Source: Acidobacteriota bacterium
GTDB taxonomy: Bacteria; Acidobacteriota; Thermoanaerobaculia; Gp7-AA8
Assembly: GCA_025463165.1 (NCBI GenBank)
Contig: JAOBAU010000367.1
Coordinates: forward strand, 1-51,966
Reading direction: 5' to 3'
DNA length: 51,966 nt
Part shown: in pieces, positions 41,811 through 49,969 of the stretch
How the letters are laid out: the number at the start of each line of letters is the position of its first letter
How positions within the stretch are numbered: the stretch's first letter is position 1
Translations under genes and position numbers: made by a program
The notes under the pieces: generated by a model
Told to the model about the DNA's origin: nothing
Seen by the model: the letters and a program-made list of their open reading frames with translations, nothing else
Databases searched by the model: none

Positions 41811-41832
41811 GGACTAGGTGGTTTGGGACCGA

Positions 41833-42250
41833 TTAATCATACCGCATCGGCCAGCATTGAGCGATCACTTGCGTTCCTCCTGCCGGAGTACACTCGACTC
41901 CGCGTGTGTATTCTTCCCAAGGCTCATGAACGTCTTTGCAAGAGAGAATAGTGAAGCTTGAGGAAGTCCGGCCGACCGATGACCCTGCCTCCCGCACCCA
42001 GACAGTTGGGCAAGTCATCGTCTGGCATCGGTAGTAGACCCGGCCCTTCGCCTCAGATCCCACGAGGCACTTTCCGCACGTCACGCACCGCAGCATCCGG
42101 CCGTACGTGAAGCGGTGATGCAGCCTCCTCGGTGCAATCCTCACCCGCAACCGGCTCCTGCACCCGGAAGAAGAGTTCCTTCGTGACAAGCGGCTGGTGC
42201 AGCCTTGATGGCGTCCTCAGCAATTACTCCCACCGTTTGCGGAGCACCTC
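41833..42250 (-). pseudogene. Remnant of a large serine recombinase (C-terminal zinc-ribbon part)
   Basis: The frame at 41833-42189 includes FTYGRMLRCVTCGKCLVG then YYRCQTMTCPTVWVRE, closely matching the zinc ribbon of the intact enzyme at 43387. Upstream in another frame lies HQPLVTKELFFRVQE, matching HEPIIRMKTFRRVQE there, and a TGA stop cuts the frame before it. At least one frameshift and one nonsense change are thus present. It may be the tail of the truncated resolvase at 42896. Confidence 0.7.
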
Positions 42251-42302
42251 GGCAGTCGGCGATCGCAAACTGCGGCCTCGCAGGCCGCTGTTCACTGCGG
42301 GA

Positions 42303-42333
42303 GGTAGGGATCTGGAGAACGCGGCACACTCCT
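42303..42333 (+). promoter_or_regulatory. 31-bp recurrent motif (copy D)
   Basis: GGTAGGGA, then GGCACACTCCT at the end; 31 bp, 58 bases before the ATG at 42392. The closing CTCCT could pair with AGGAG of the downstream ribosome site. Confidence 0.55.
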
Positions 42334-42391
42334 AAGACGTGCGACCCTTCGTCGCGACATCTGCAGTCCGTGCTTACGAAAAGGAGAAATC

Positions 42392-42844
42392 ATGAGGAGT
42401 ATCCTTGTTGCTCTCGTTTGTCTGGGCGCCTTTCCTGCGCTTGCGGCCGACTGATCGGGTCTTACGAGCCTATCGGTCAATGTGCACTCGTCCCCGGAAC
42501 CGACCGAGGTTGATGTGCTGAGCTTCGCAAACGTGACGGCCGACGGACGCTTCACGGGGTCGCTAACCTCCGGTGGCCGTACCTTTGCGGTGATCGATGG
42601 GGAGTTGAAAAGTACCGGCACGGACACGTGTTCCATAGCGTTCACTGTAAGAACCGACGTGCTGCCGGGCCTGCGATATGTCGGCGCAGCACGAGTCAGG
42701 GGGAGGCAGTATCTCGTCGCAGGAACGTATTTTCTGCCGCCACTGCGTCCGCTAGCACCGTCGGTCCGCGGCCGAACGGAAGTAGCACCGCGCGTATTTC
42801 CGTTCTACTTCTACACAACAAGCGTGGTTGATTTGCCGAAATAA
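42392..42844 (+). pseudogene. Secreted protein gene with in-frame TGA after the signal peptide
   Basis: The ATG at 42392 follows AAGGAG and encodes a full signal peptide (MRSILVALVCLGAFPALAAD). A TGA at 42452-42454 is followed, in the same frame, by SGLTSLSVNVHSSPEPTEVD and about 110 further residues of beta-rich protein. A GTG at 42482 could restart translation but would lack the signal. One point mutation from an intact gene, 150 aa in all. No selenocysteine context is visible. It may have landed between the two halves of a serine recombinase. Confidence 0.7.
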
Positions 42845-42895
42845 GAAGCATTAGCTGCGCTTCTTTCGGTCGGCGGTTCGGCGCGACAGGTCGCC

Positions 42896-43327
42896 TTACG
42901 TCACTAACCGCTTTGGCGTCGCTTCTGTTGACGTTGCGTCCGCTGCAAGTCTTCCGCTCCGGGAGGTCATATCGATCCCTTCGCCAGCGAAGTGGACCGG
43001 AATGCCAGAGTCGAGTAGCTCGCCAAGCTCCGCCCAGTCCTTCAGGTTCCGGGCGGAGCGGTCTATCTTGTGGACGATGAGACCATCTGCCTTGTGGCCA
43101 CAGAGGAGCCGGAGCACATGGCCGAAGACGGCCCGGCCGCGTTTCGCGGCGGTTTCTTTCTCTTCGAACCACTCGCTCACGCGGAGCCGGTGGGCAGCAG
43201 CATAGCGGGCGATGCCTTCCCGCTGGGTTAAGAGGGAGACGCCTTCGCCTTGCTTTGGGGTCGAGACGCGGACGTATGCGAGGTACCGACCTTTGGGTTG
43301 ATGTTGAGGTGAAGGGATGTTGGTCAT
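42896..43327 (-). pseudogene. Truncated serine recombinase (resolvase domain)
   Basis: The 143-aa product is the N-terminal catalytic domain of a large serine recombinase: catalytic Ser in LAYVRVSTPKQGEGVSL, then FEEKETAAKRGRAVFGHVLR and GLIVHKIDRSARNLKDWAEL, ending at GRLAADATSTEATPKRLV. It parallels the intact enzyme up to GRLSAD, after which homology stops. The recombinase body and zinc ribbon are missing here; a decayed zinc ribbon lies 700 bases downstream. A small active resolvase cannot be excluded because the catalytic residues are intact. Confidence 0.75.
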
Positions 43328-43386
43328 CTCTTCACTATGCAGAACCGGACGTTGGGGACATTAGGGACGTTGCGGGGGAAGTGCTG

Positions 43387-44967
43387 TCAGGCGGCGAGGT
43401 CTTTGTTCTCCTCGGCGAGCAGGCGTTCAATGCGGATCATCTCACCGGGATGCTGCTCTGCCCACTTGAGGAGTGCGGGGACACATGATGGTTCGAGGTT
43501 CTGGAAAGTTCGAGTTTGCCCGGTTTGAAGTGCACCTAGGTCAGATTTCTGCACGCTCGACAGGAAGCGAAACGGTTCAGCCACCGCAATCTCTACATTC
43601 TTGCCGCTCACGGTGCGGTTGGAGGTGAGTATTTCCACGAGCCGTCGTCTGTCTGAAGGACTCCCCGATTCATAAAGCGTTTCCGGGCTCTTCGCAAGTT
43701 GGAGGCATCTCAGCGCGAAGTCCAATGTTCGGGCCTGATCGCCGTCAAGATGTGCAAGTGAGTCGCCGACCGCATTCCGTTCCATCACAAGCGCGTTGCG
43801 TCGCTCGTCATAGGCATCCTTGTCGATACGGGCGTCGACGTAGACGTCGGTGAGACGCCCAAGTCGGGATGTAAGGGAGCCTAACTGAGTTTGGAGCTGG
43901 ACCCTGCTCGCCTCTCTTGTTTCAACGGCGTTCGACGAGACTTTCTCGATCTCGGCACGCAGCCTAGCGAAATGCTTTTCCGGAAGGGTAATACGCAGCA
44001 ATGTCTTGCTGACGGCATCGTCGAGCAGATCCTCGCGCACGCACGTGGTTGGACACGCCGTCATCTGGCAGCGGTAGTAGACGTGGCCTTTAGCGAGCGA
44101 GCCGATGAGCGACCGGCCGCAACTCACGCATGAGAAGAGTCGCCGATAGCGGAAATCGTGTTGCTGCGTGCGGCGCGGCTTCTTGCCGTCGAGCACTTCC
44201 TGCACGCGACGGAAGGTTTTCATGCGAATGATCGGCTCATGGATCGCCGGGAAAAGCTCGCCTGTTTTCCGTAGGCGGATCACGCCAGCGTAGAACGGAT
44301 TTCGGAGCATGGTCACGAGGCCGGTGAGGCTGAGGGGCTTGCCTTTCCGGTTTCGCAAGCCTTTCGTTGTCACTTCATCAAGAAGAGGGAGAAGACTTGC
44401 GGTTCCGCTCGCGTACCGTTCGAAGGCGTGACGTACCAGCGGGCCGTTCCGAGGATCGATGGTCTTCACCTTCCCGCCCCGACCGTGGTCGAGGTATCCG
44501 ACCGGCGCGCCCAACGGATAAATACCCTCCTTCAGGCGGCCATCAAATCCTTTGCGAGCTTCCTGACGGTTGTTGCGGATGAAGTCTGCGGCGACGACAG
44601 CGAGAATGTCCGCGGAAAGCCTGCCGCCGCGGGAGCGCAGATCGAGCGGCTCATGCGCGAAATGAATATCGAATCCGGCGTCAATGAGTTCGCCGAGATC
44701 AGCCCAGTCGCCAAGGTTCCTCGCGCTGCGGTCGATCTTGTGAATGACGATTCCGTCGGCTTTGCCCTGACGGAGTGCTTTGAGCATGGCGGCAAAGAGA
44801 GGTCGGCCGCGTTTTGCCGCGGTGACGTGCTCTTCGTACCAACCGACGATCTTGAAGCCTTGCTTTGCCGCGTATGTCTTAATTGCGGACCGCTGCTCCT
44901 TAAGTGAGACGCCCTTTTCCGCCTGTTTGGTGGTGGATACACGAATGTACCCAAATACACGTTTCAT
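43387..44967 (-). CDS. Large serine recombinase (site-specific integrase)
   Basis: A 526-aa large serine recombinase. The resolvase domain has catalytic Ser11 in FGYIRVSTTKQ and the arginine cluster KIDRSARNLGDW. The recombinase domain spans about 145-275 (KGLRNRKGKPLSLTGLVTML, RNPFYAGVIRLRKTGELFPA). A zinc ribbon follows with CVSCGRSLIG and YYRCQMTACPTTC, then a long coiled coil (about 330-410, SSNAVETREASRVQLQTQL). Such enzymes insert and excise mobile elements. The start codon overlaps the stop of a small gene (ATGA), so the two are coupled. It sits at the left edge of the replication/mobilisation module. Confidence 0.93.
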   Translation of the reverse strand: MKRVFGYIRVSTTKQAEKGVSLKEQRSAIKTYAAKQGFKIVGWYEEHVTAAKRGRPLFAAMLKALRQGKADGIVIHKIDRSARNLGDWADLGELIDAGFDIHFAHEPLDLRSRGGRLSADILAVVAADFIRNNRQEARKGFDGRLKEGIYPLGAPVGYLDHGRGGKVKTIDPRNGPLVRHAFERYASGTASLLPLLDEVTTKGLRNRKGKPLSLTGLVTMLRNPFYAGVIRLRKTGELFPAIHEPIIRMKTFRRVQEVLDGKKPRRTQQHDFRYRRLFSCVSCGRSLIGSLAKGHVYYRCQMTACPTTCVREDLLDDAVSKTLLRITLPEKHFARLRAEIEKVSSNAVETREASRVQLQTQLGSLTSRLGRLTDVYVDARIDKDAYDERRNALVMERNAVGDSLAHLDGDQARTLDFALRCLQLAKSPETLYESGSPSDRRRLVEILTSNRTVSGKNVEIAVAEPFRFLSSVQKSDLGALQTGQTRTFQNLEPSCVPALLKWAEQHPGEMIRIERLLAEENKDLAA

Positions 44968-45146
44968 TGTTGCTGTTGTGTTGGTAGTTGCTTTGAGGGC
45001 TCGACCTCCGGCCCCGCCATTACGTTAGCTCCGCTATCGGAGGGTGTCAAAACGGCCTCCGCCGGTTGCCTGCCGACAATTTCAAGAATCACTTCGGCGT
45101 ATTGCCTCAGGCGTTCTTCAGGCGAAAAATCAGGTTTCTCGGTCAT
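44964..45146 (-). CDS. Small protein translationally coupled to the serine recombinase
   Basis: A 60-aa product, ATG at 45146: MTEKPDFSPEERLRQYAEVI then LEIVGRQPAEAVLT and a Gln-rich end. SPEERLRQYAEVILEIV forms one amphipathic helix. The TGA overlaps the recombinase ATG. Similar short ORFs with an EERLRRYAE-type helix often precede related recombinases. A directionality or assembly partner is a natural guess but unproven. Confidence 0.6.
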   Translation of the reverse strand: MTEKPDFSPEERLRQYAEVILEIVGRQPAEAVLTPSDSGANVMAGPEVEPSKQLPTQQQQ

Positions 45147-45256
45147 TGCAACTGACCGTACGCGCAGGCGCGTCCCAATCCTAGGCGACCACAGTTTCCG
45201 CAACGGCAACTCTCGATGCCTATGAACTATCCCCGCGGCTTTCTAAGCTCTGTCGC

Positions 45257-46225
45257 ATGATTCATCCAAACCTGCGACGAGAGGTCGCCGAGCGGTACCA
45301 CCGCTCCCTGCCGGCGGACATCCGGCGTTATCTAAACGGTCGAGGCATTGCAAACGAAACCATCGACCGCTATCTCCTTGGCTGGACCGGGCGGCGCATC
45401 GCGATTCCCATCTTCGGCCGCGGCGGCGAAGTCATCTCCTTCCGGTACGGCCGGAGTCCGCACGACCAATCCGACAGTCCGAAGATGCTCTCGGAGATCG
45501 GCGCGTGTCCGGAGCTCTATGGCGTAGAGGCGCTTGAACGAGCGCCAAAAACCGTCGTCATCTGCGAGGGCGAATACGATCGGCTTGTTCTTGAGTCCCA
45601 CGGCATACCGGCCGTCACATCGACCGCCGGTGCGGGCGTCTTCCTCGCGGAGTGGGTGCCGCACTTCGATCGCGTGAAGCAAATCTTCATCTGCTTTGAC
45701 CGCGACGAGGCGGGCGATCTCGGCGCGCGGCGCGTGAAGGCGCTTCTGCCGCACGCCGTGATCGTGCAATTGCCAGAGGACGTCGGCCGCCATGGCGACG
45801 TGACCGACTTTTTCGCGACGCTTGCAAAGACGCGCGTCGATTTTGAACTACTGCTGGCTGCAGCGGCTGCCAAACCGGAAGAGGAAAACCGCCCGCCGAA
45901 GGTCTCGCCCGCGAGAGGCTGGAGCAAAGCGATGCGGCGCCGTCGCGAGAACCTGCGCCGGGAGGTGCCCATCGCGCGCGTCCTCGCGAACTATCTCGAT
46001 CTGCGGGCCTCCGGCGGGCAGCTTGTCGCACGATGTCCCTTCCACGAGGACACGACGCCCTCCTTCACCGTCTATCCGGCAACGAATACCTACTACTGCT
46101 TCGGCTGTCACAAAGACGGCGATGCAGTCTCCTTCCTCATAGAAAAAGAGTCGATGAATCTCCCGGAGGCGCTCAAAGCCGTTGAGCGCTTCCGCGACAC
46201 CAATGAACTCTTCGGCGTCGCCTGA
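45257..46225 (+). CDS. Primase-like protein with reversed TOPRIM and CHC2 domains
   Basis: DNA primases make RNA primers. Here the order is unusual. The N-terminal half is a TOPRIM-type catalytic core, with Glu104 in VVICEGEYDRLVLES and Asp148-Arg-Asp150 in IFICFDRDEAGDLGAR. The C-terminal 80 residues are a CHC2 zinc finger, C260-x2-H263-x17-C281-x2-C284 (VARCPFHEDTTPSF then YYCFGCHKDGDAVSF), with the same spacing as in DnaG. In DnaG and phage primases the zinc finger is first. The gene is 322 aa and divergent from the recombinase pair, with 110 bases between. The D5-like gene starts before its stop. Confidence 0.88.
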   Translation: MIHPNLRREVAERYHRSLPADIRRYLNGRGIANETIDRYLLGWTGRRIAIPIFGRGGEVISFRYGRSPHDQSDSPKMLSEIGACPELYGVEALERAPKTVVICEGEYDRLVLESHGIPAVTSTAGAGVFLAEWVPHFDRVKQIFICFDRDEAGDLGARRVKALLPHAVIVQLPEDVGRHGDVTDFFATLAKTRVDFELLLAAAAAKPEEENRPPKVSPARGWSKAMRRRRENLRREVPIARVLANYLDLRASGGQLVARCPFHEDTTPSFTVYPATNTYYCFGCHKDGDAVSFLIEKESMNLPEALKAVERFRDTNELFGVA

Positions 46226-47552
46226 GCCGGTAGCAGCGCGCAAACCCGTCGACACGCCGACCGCGGCGGCTCTCCTCCCGGACGGCGAGCTCGTGGAGAT
46301 GGTCTATGACGCTGCTGCACGGCGGACGCGGTTCGTCGTGGGCAATGGAGCGGCATGGGACTTCGCAGACAGTGTGCTTCTTCCCCCTAACGAGCGCCTC
46401 GTCCCGTTTTCCGCAACGAACAATCTCGTGAAGCACCACGTCGTGTTGTTTCCGTCGGAACCGGTGGAGTACGGAGAGGAGGCGGATCTCCTCGGCCGCA
46501 TCCGGGAGTATCTGCGGCGCTACGTCGATCTCTCGCCCGGCTTCGAGGAAATCGCCACGTATTACGTCCTCTTCACGTGGCTCTACGACGCTTTCCACGA
46601 AGTCCCCTACGTCCGGGTTCGGGGCGGATACGGGAGCGGCAAAACACGGTTCTTACTAACCGTGGGTTCGCTTTGCCGCCTCCCGATATTCGCCTCGGCG
46701 GCATCGACGGTTTCGCCGCTCTTCCGGCTCTTGGATTCATTTCGGGGCACGCTCATACTCGATGAAGGAGATCTGAAGCATTCGGATATGCAGAATGAGT
46801 TGATCAAAATACTCAACAATGGCAACGCTCAGGGTTTTCCGGTTCTCCGCACGGAAGTCTCGCGCCAGAAAGAATTCGACCCGCGCGCCTACCACGTGTT
46901 CGGCCCGAAGCTCATCGCGACGCGCGGTTTCTTCCAAGACCGGGCGCTCGAAAGCCGGTGCCTCACCGAAGACCTGCGTAGCGGCGCATTGCGCGCGGAG
47001 ATCCCGCTGAATCTCGACGAACGACATCGTGCGGATGCGCTTGCGCTCCGCAACCAATTGCTCCTCTTTCGTCTTAGGAACTTTCACCGCGCCCCTGCAC
47101 TCCTCCAGTCCGCCGCAGGCAACTTGGAGCCCCGACTCGAGCAGATTTTCGGGCCGCTCCTCGCCGTGATCGAAGACGACGAGGCGCGCAAACGGCTCAT
47201 CGGCACGCTCGGCCAGTACAACGAAGACTTGGTCGACGAACGGGCGGAGAGCGTGGAGGCCGAGGTCTTGACGGTCATCCGGGATCTCGTCGCCAAAGGG
47301 CCGGAAGCGCGCCTTGCGATGCAGGACGTCGCCGACGAATTCACCGCGCGCTACGGCAGCCAATACGCGAAGCGCGTCACGCCGCGCTGGATCGGCTCCA
47401 TCGTGCGCAGGCGGCTGGGGCTTCGTCCTTCCCGCTCCACGGGCATCTTCACGCTTGGCCCGGAAGACGTGGCTCGCCTCGCAGCGCTCTACAAACGCTA
47501 CGGCGTAGACCCGGTGGAAAAGGTCGAAGAGGAAGAACGCAGAGCCGCGTGA
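46203..47552 (+). CDS. D5/DUF3631-like ATPase, putative replicative helicase
   Basis: A 449-aa P-loop ATPase. Walker A is in VRGGYGSGKTRFL and Walker B in FRGTLILDEGDL; the following HSDMQNELIKILNNG and FGPKLIATRGFFQDRALESR read like the sensor and arginine-finger parts of a DnaB-independent SF3/D5-type helicase. The C-terminus looks like a winged helix (DVADEFTARYGSQYAKRVTP, RWIGSIVRRRLGL). The ATG at 46203 overlaps the primase stop by 23 bases; 46182 is an alternative. Pairing with a primase fits an element-encoded replication start. Confidence 0.8.
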   Translation: MNSSASPEPVAARKPVDTPTAAALLPDGELVEMVYDAAARRTRFVVGNGAAWDFADSVLLPPNERLVPFSATNNLVKHHVVLFPSEPVEYGEEADLLGRIREYLRRYVDLSPGFEEIATYYVLFTWLYDAFHEVPYVRVRGGYGSGKTRFLLTVGSLCRLPIFASAASTVSPLFRLLDSFRGTLILDEGDLKHSDMQNELIKILNNGNAQGFPVLRTEVSRQKEFDPRAYHVFGPKLIATRGFFQDRALESRCLTEDLRSGALRAEIPLNLDERHRADALALRNQLLLFRLRNFHRAPALLQSAAGNLEPRLEQIFGPLLAVIEDDEARKRLIGTLGQYNEDLVDERAESVEAEVLTVIRDLVAKGPEARLAMQDVADEFTARYGSQYAKRVTPRWIGSIVRRRLGLRPSRSTGIFTLGPEDVARLAALYKRYGVDPVEKVEEEERRAA

Positions 47553-47553
47553 C

Positions 47554-48738
47554 ATGCGCCCCTTGACGTACCTCGGCCGCACCGATTGGCGCGGCCGCGC
47601 GCGGCCGTTCGGCATTCGCGCGGAAGACCGCGGCGCGCATCTCTACATCGTCGGCAAGACCGGCGTCGGCAAGTCCTCGCTTCTTGAGCTCATGATCCGG
47701 CAGGATCTTCTCTCCGACGCCGGGCTCGCGCTGTTCGATCCGCACGGCGATCTCGCCGAGCGCGTCGTCGCGTGGCTGCCGTCGTGGCGCAGGTCCGACC
47801 TCATCTATCTCGACGTGCCGAATCCCGCGCAGCCCTTCGGATTCAATCCGCTGCAGCACGTGCCGCTCCTTCGGCGCTCCGTCACGGCAAACGGCATTGT
47901 GGAGGCCTTCAAAAAGATTTTCAGCGAGTCTTGGGGGCCTCGATTGGAATGGATATTTCGAAGCGCGCTGCTCCTCCTCCTCGACCAACCCTCCGCCACG
48001 ATCGCGGACGTGCTGCGGCTCTTCCATGAGCCGGAGTTCCGGATCGAAGCGGCGGCGAAGGCCACGAACGAGCATGTGCAGCGCTTCTGGACGACAGACT
48101 TCGAGCGATACGGCCGCTTGAAAGTGGAGGCCATCGGCCCGATCGAGAACAAGTTGGGTGCCTTCCTCATCGATCCCTTCGTCTCGCGCATCCTCACGGC
48201 GCGCGAAAGCTCATTCGAACCGCGCGAAGTCATGGATCGCGGCGGCGTGCTCGTCGTGAATCTCGCGAAGGGAAAGATCGGCGAAGCGCCGGCGATGCTC
48301 TTCGGCAGCCTCCTCGTTTCCGCGCTTGCGATGGCGGGACTCGCGCGCGCGGACACGAACGCCGCATTCCGGCGCGACTTCGTGATCTACATGGACGAGT
48401 TCCAGACTTTCACGACGCTCGCGCTCGCGACGATGATGGCGGAGCTGCGCAAATACAAATTGCCGTTGGTGCTCGCGAACCAACACCTCGAACAGCTCTC
48501 GCCGGAGGTTCGGAGCGCAATCCTCGGCAATGTGGGCACCCTCGTCGTCTTCCGCATCGGCGCGGCGGACGCGATGCGCATCGCGAAGGAGCTTGGCCCA
48601 AACGTGGAGCCCGACGACCTCACGTTTCTTGAGAACCGCAACTTCTGGATTCGCCCGCTCGTGGGCGGCAAAGTATGGCCGCCGTTTACCGGCAAAACGA
48701 TCCACGTCGATGAGAAGAAGAATGCGGAAGCGCGATAA
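47554..48738 (+). CDS. VirD4/TraD-like or HerA-like ATPase (DNA transfer)
   Basis: A 394-aa ATPase of the FtsK-HerA type: Walker A in YIVGKTGVGKSSLLE at about residue 32-46, GLALFDPHGDLAERVV, Walker B in FVIYMDEFQTFTTL, and LVLANQHLEQLSPEVRSAIL with the sensor Gln/Asn. Its short length and lack of N-terminal membrane helices are unlike a full coupling protein; it resembles the cytoplasmic ATPases listed as type IV DNA-transfer proteins. Such proteins bring DNA to a transfer pore or pump it. It starts 2 bases after the ATPase gene. No relaxase or T4SS gene is in the window. Confidence 0.82.
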   Translation: MRPLTYLGRTDWRGRARPFGIRAEDRGAHLYIVGKTGVGKSSLLELMIRQDLLSDAGLALFDPHGDLAERVVAWLPSWRRSDLIYLDVPNPAQPFGFNPLQHVPLLRRSVTANGIVEAFKKIFSESWGPRLEWIFRSALLLLLDQPSATIADVLRLFHEPEFRIEAAAKATNEHVQRFWTTDFERYGRLKVEAIGPIENKLGAFLIDPFVSRILTARESSFEPREVMDRGGVLVVNLAKGKIGEAPAMLFGSLLVSALAMAGLARADTNAAFRRDFVIYMDEFQTFTTLALATMMAELRKYKLPLVLANQHLEQLSPEVRSAILGNVGTLVVFRIGAADAMRIAKELGPNVEPDDLTFLENRNFWIRPLVGGKVWPPFTGKTIHVDEKKNAEAR

Positions 48739-48853
48739 AGAACGGTTTATCTCCTCTTGAACTTTTCTTGATTAGCGGTTCGCTAGACTGGCGGCTTTTT
48801 GCGGCATTGACGGCCCGCGCCTTCTGTGGCGACGCACGCTGCGGGAAGGCGTG

Positions 48854-48878
48854 AGAAGTTGCCGCTGCGGCAACTTCT
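48854..48878. promoter_or_regulatory. Perfect 10-bp inverted repeat upstream of XRE gene
   Basis: AGAAGTTGCC and GGCAACTTCT flank GCTGC. It lies 50 bases before the XRE gene at 48928, in a 190-base non-coding stretch. It could be the operator of that regulator, an iteron, or an RNA hairpin. Confidence 0.5.
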
Positions 48879-48927
48879 GATGCCTAGAGAGCACTGCCAA
48901 AGCCGACTAGCCTGTATCCCGAACCTC

Positions 48928-49254
48928 ATGACCAAGCATCACTCAATTCATTTGCGCAGTGAGCGCCGCCGCCGGCAGTTCAGCCAGAGCGACGTTGCGG
49001 CGCTCATTGGCGCGGAAAGCAAGGCGACGATCTCACGGTACGAGCGCGGGCGAATGCCGGATCTCGCGACGGCCCTCGCCTACGAAGTCGTCTTCGGGGT
49101 GCCGGTCGCGGCGCTCTTCCGCCGGCATCTTGAGGACATTCGCGGAAGTGTACGACTGCGCGCAAAGCGCCTCGCCGCATCGTTCGCAAAGTCCCGTAGC
49201 AACGCAGCCATCCCGCACCGCACAAGGTCGATCGACAAACTCCTGAAGCGATGA
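48928..49254 (+). CDS. XRE-family DNA-binding protein
   Basis: A 108-aa protein. The HTH reads LRSERRRRQFSQSDVAALIG followed by SKATISRYERGRMPDLATAL, the Cro/CI pattern. The C-terminus is basic (RLRAKRLAASFAKSRSN). The ATG at 48928 is the start that leaves a standard N-terminus; earlier codons give low-complexity sequence. Its stop overlaps the next gene (ATGA). It may repress the module through the inverted repeat at 48854. Confidence 0.85.
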   Translation: MTKHHSIHLRSERRRRQFSQSDVAALIGAESKATISRYERGRMPDLATALAYEVVFGVPVAALFRRHLEDIRGSVRLRAKRLAASFAKSRSNAAIPHRTRSIDKLLKR

Positions 49255-49745
49255 GGCGGCGCAAGGCGCGAACGATCCTCGCGATTGATCCGACAACCTA
49301 CGGCTTCGCGTTCGTTGCCTTCGAGCGCGGAGAGCTCTTGGACTGGGGCCATCGCTACGCGAGACGCGGAGACGGAAGCACTCTCGATTTCCTCGACCAG
49401 CTGACCGAGAGCCTCGCGGCAGATACGCTGGTGCTCGAAGACGCCGATGATCCGGAGTGCGCGCGGAGCGACCGCGTGCGGAAACTCCTGCGGCGGATCG
49501 CGACGCATGCGGCAAGGCGCGGCATACGGGTCGTAACGGTTTCGCGAGCGGACGTGCGCAGGGACTGGCGAGACCGCGGTCTGCGCACGAAAGAGGCGGT
49601 GGCCGAGGCGATCGCGCGCGATTTCGACGAGCTCGCGCCCTATGTCCCGCCCCGGCGAAAGATCAGCCAAACCGAGGACCGGCGCGTGAACCTCTTCGAT
49701 GCCGCGTCGCTCGCGCTCCACGGCTTCCGCAAGGACACCCCCTGA
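49251..49745 (+). CDS. RuvC-like RNase H-fold protein (putative Holliday junction resolvase)
   Basis: A 164-aa protein with the RuvC-type acidic set: Asp13 in ILAIDPTTYGFAFVAF, Glu63 in DTLVLEDADDPE, and a C-terminal Asp in VNLFDAASLAL. The middle has RKLLRRIATHAARRGIRVVTVSRADVRRD. RuvC-fold resolvases cut four-way junctions; here it could process element replication or transfer intermediates. The ATG at 49251 overlaps the XRE gene stop, so the two are coupled. Confidence 0.8.
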   Translation: MRRRKARTILAIDPTTYGFAFVAFERGELLDWGHRYARRGDGSTLDFLDQLTESLAADTLVLEDADDPECARSDRVRKLLRRIATHAARRGIRVVTVSRADVRRDWRDRGLRTKEAVAEAIARDFDELAPYVPPRRKISQTEDRRVNLFDAASLALHGFRKDTP

Positions 49746-49822
49746 CGTCCTGCGCCTCTCGGCGCAGCGGTCAGCGGGAATGGTCTCGCTGAGCAACTTG
49801 AAAACAAGAAAAAGGAGACCGT

Positions 49823-49966
49823 ATGTCCAGCGCAATCACTGAAGCGCATTTCAAATCCGGCAAGGATCTCGACGCACCCGCCGCGCTTCTCATCAAGCTG
49901 CATCCCGCGAAGTCTTTTCGATCGCGCGATCCGAGCGGCGTCTGGCAGAGGAGGAACGGACGGTGA
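49823..49966 (+). CDS. Small ORF (47 aa), unknown
   Basis: The ATG follows AAAAGGAGA, a good ribosome site. The product begins MSSAITEAHFKSGKDLDAPA, continues ALLIKLHPAKSFRSRD, and ends basic. It is 3 bases before the next XRE gene, so probably co-translated with it. No family is recognised. Confidence 0.6.
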   Translation: MSSAITEAHFKSGKDLDAPAALLIKLHPAKSFRSRDPSGVWQRRNGR

Positions 49967-49969
49967 AGC

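Noticed and set aside
42452-42454. TGA as a selenocysteine codon
   Set aside because: It follows the signal cleavage point, has no Cys-like context in the protein, and no SECIS-type hairpin is evident just downstream.
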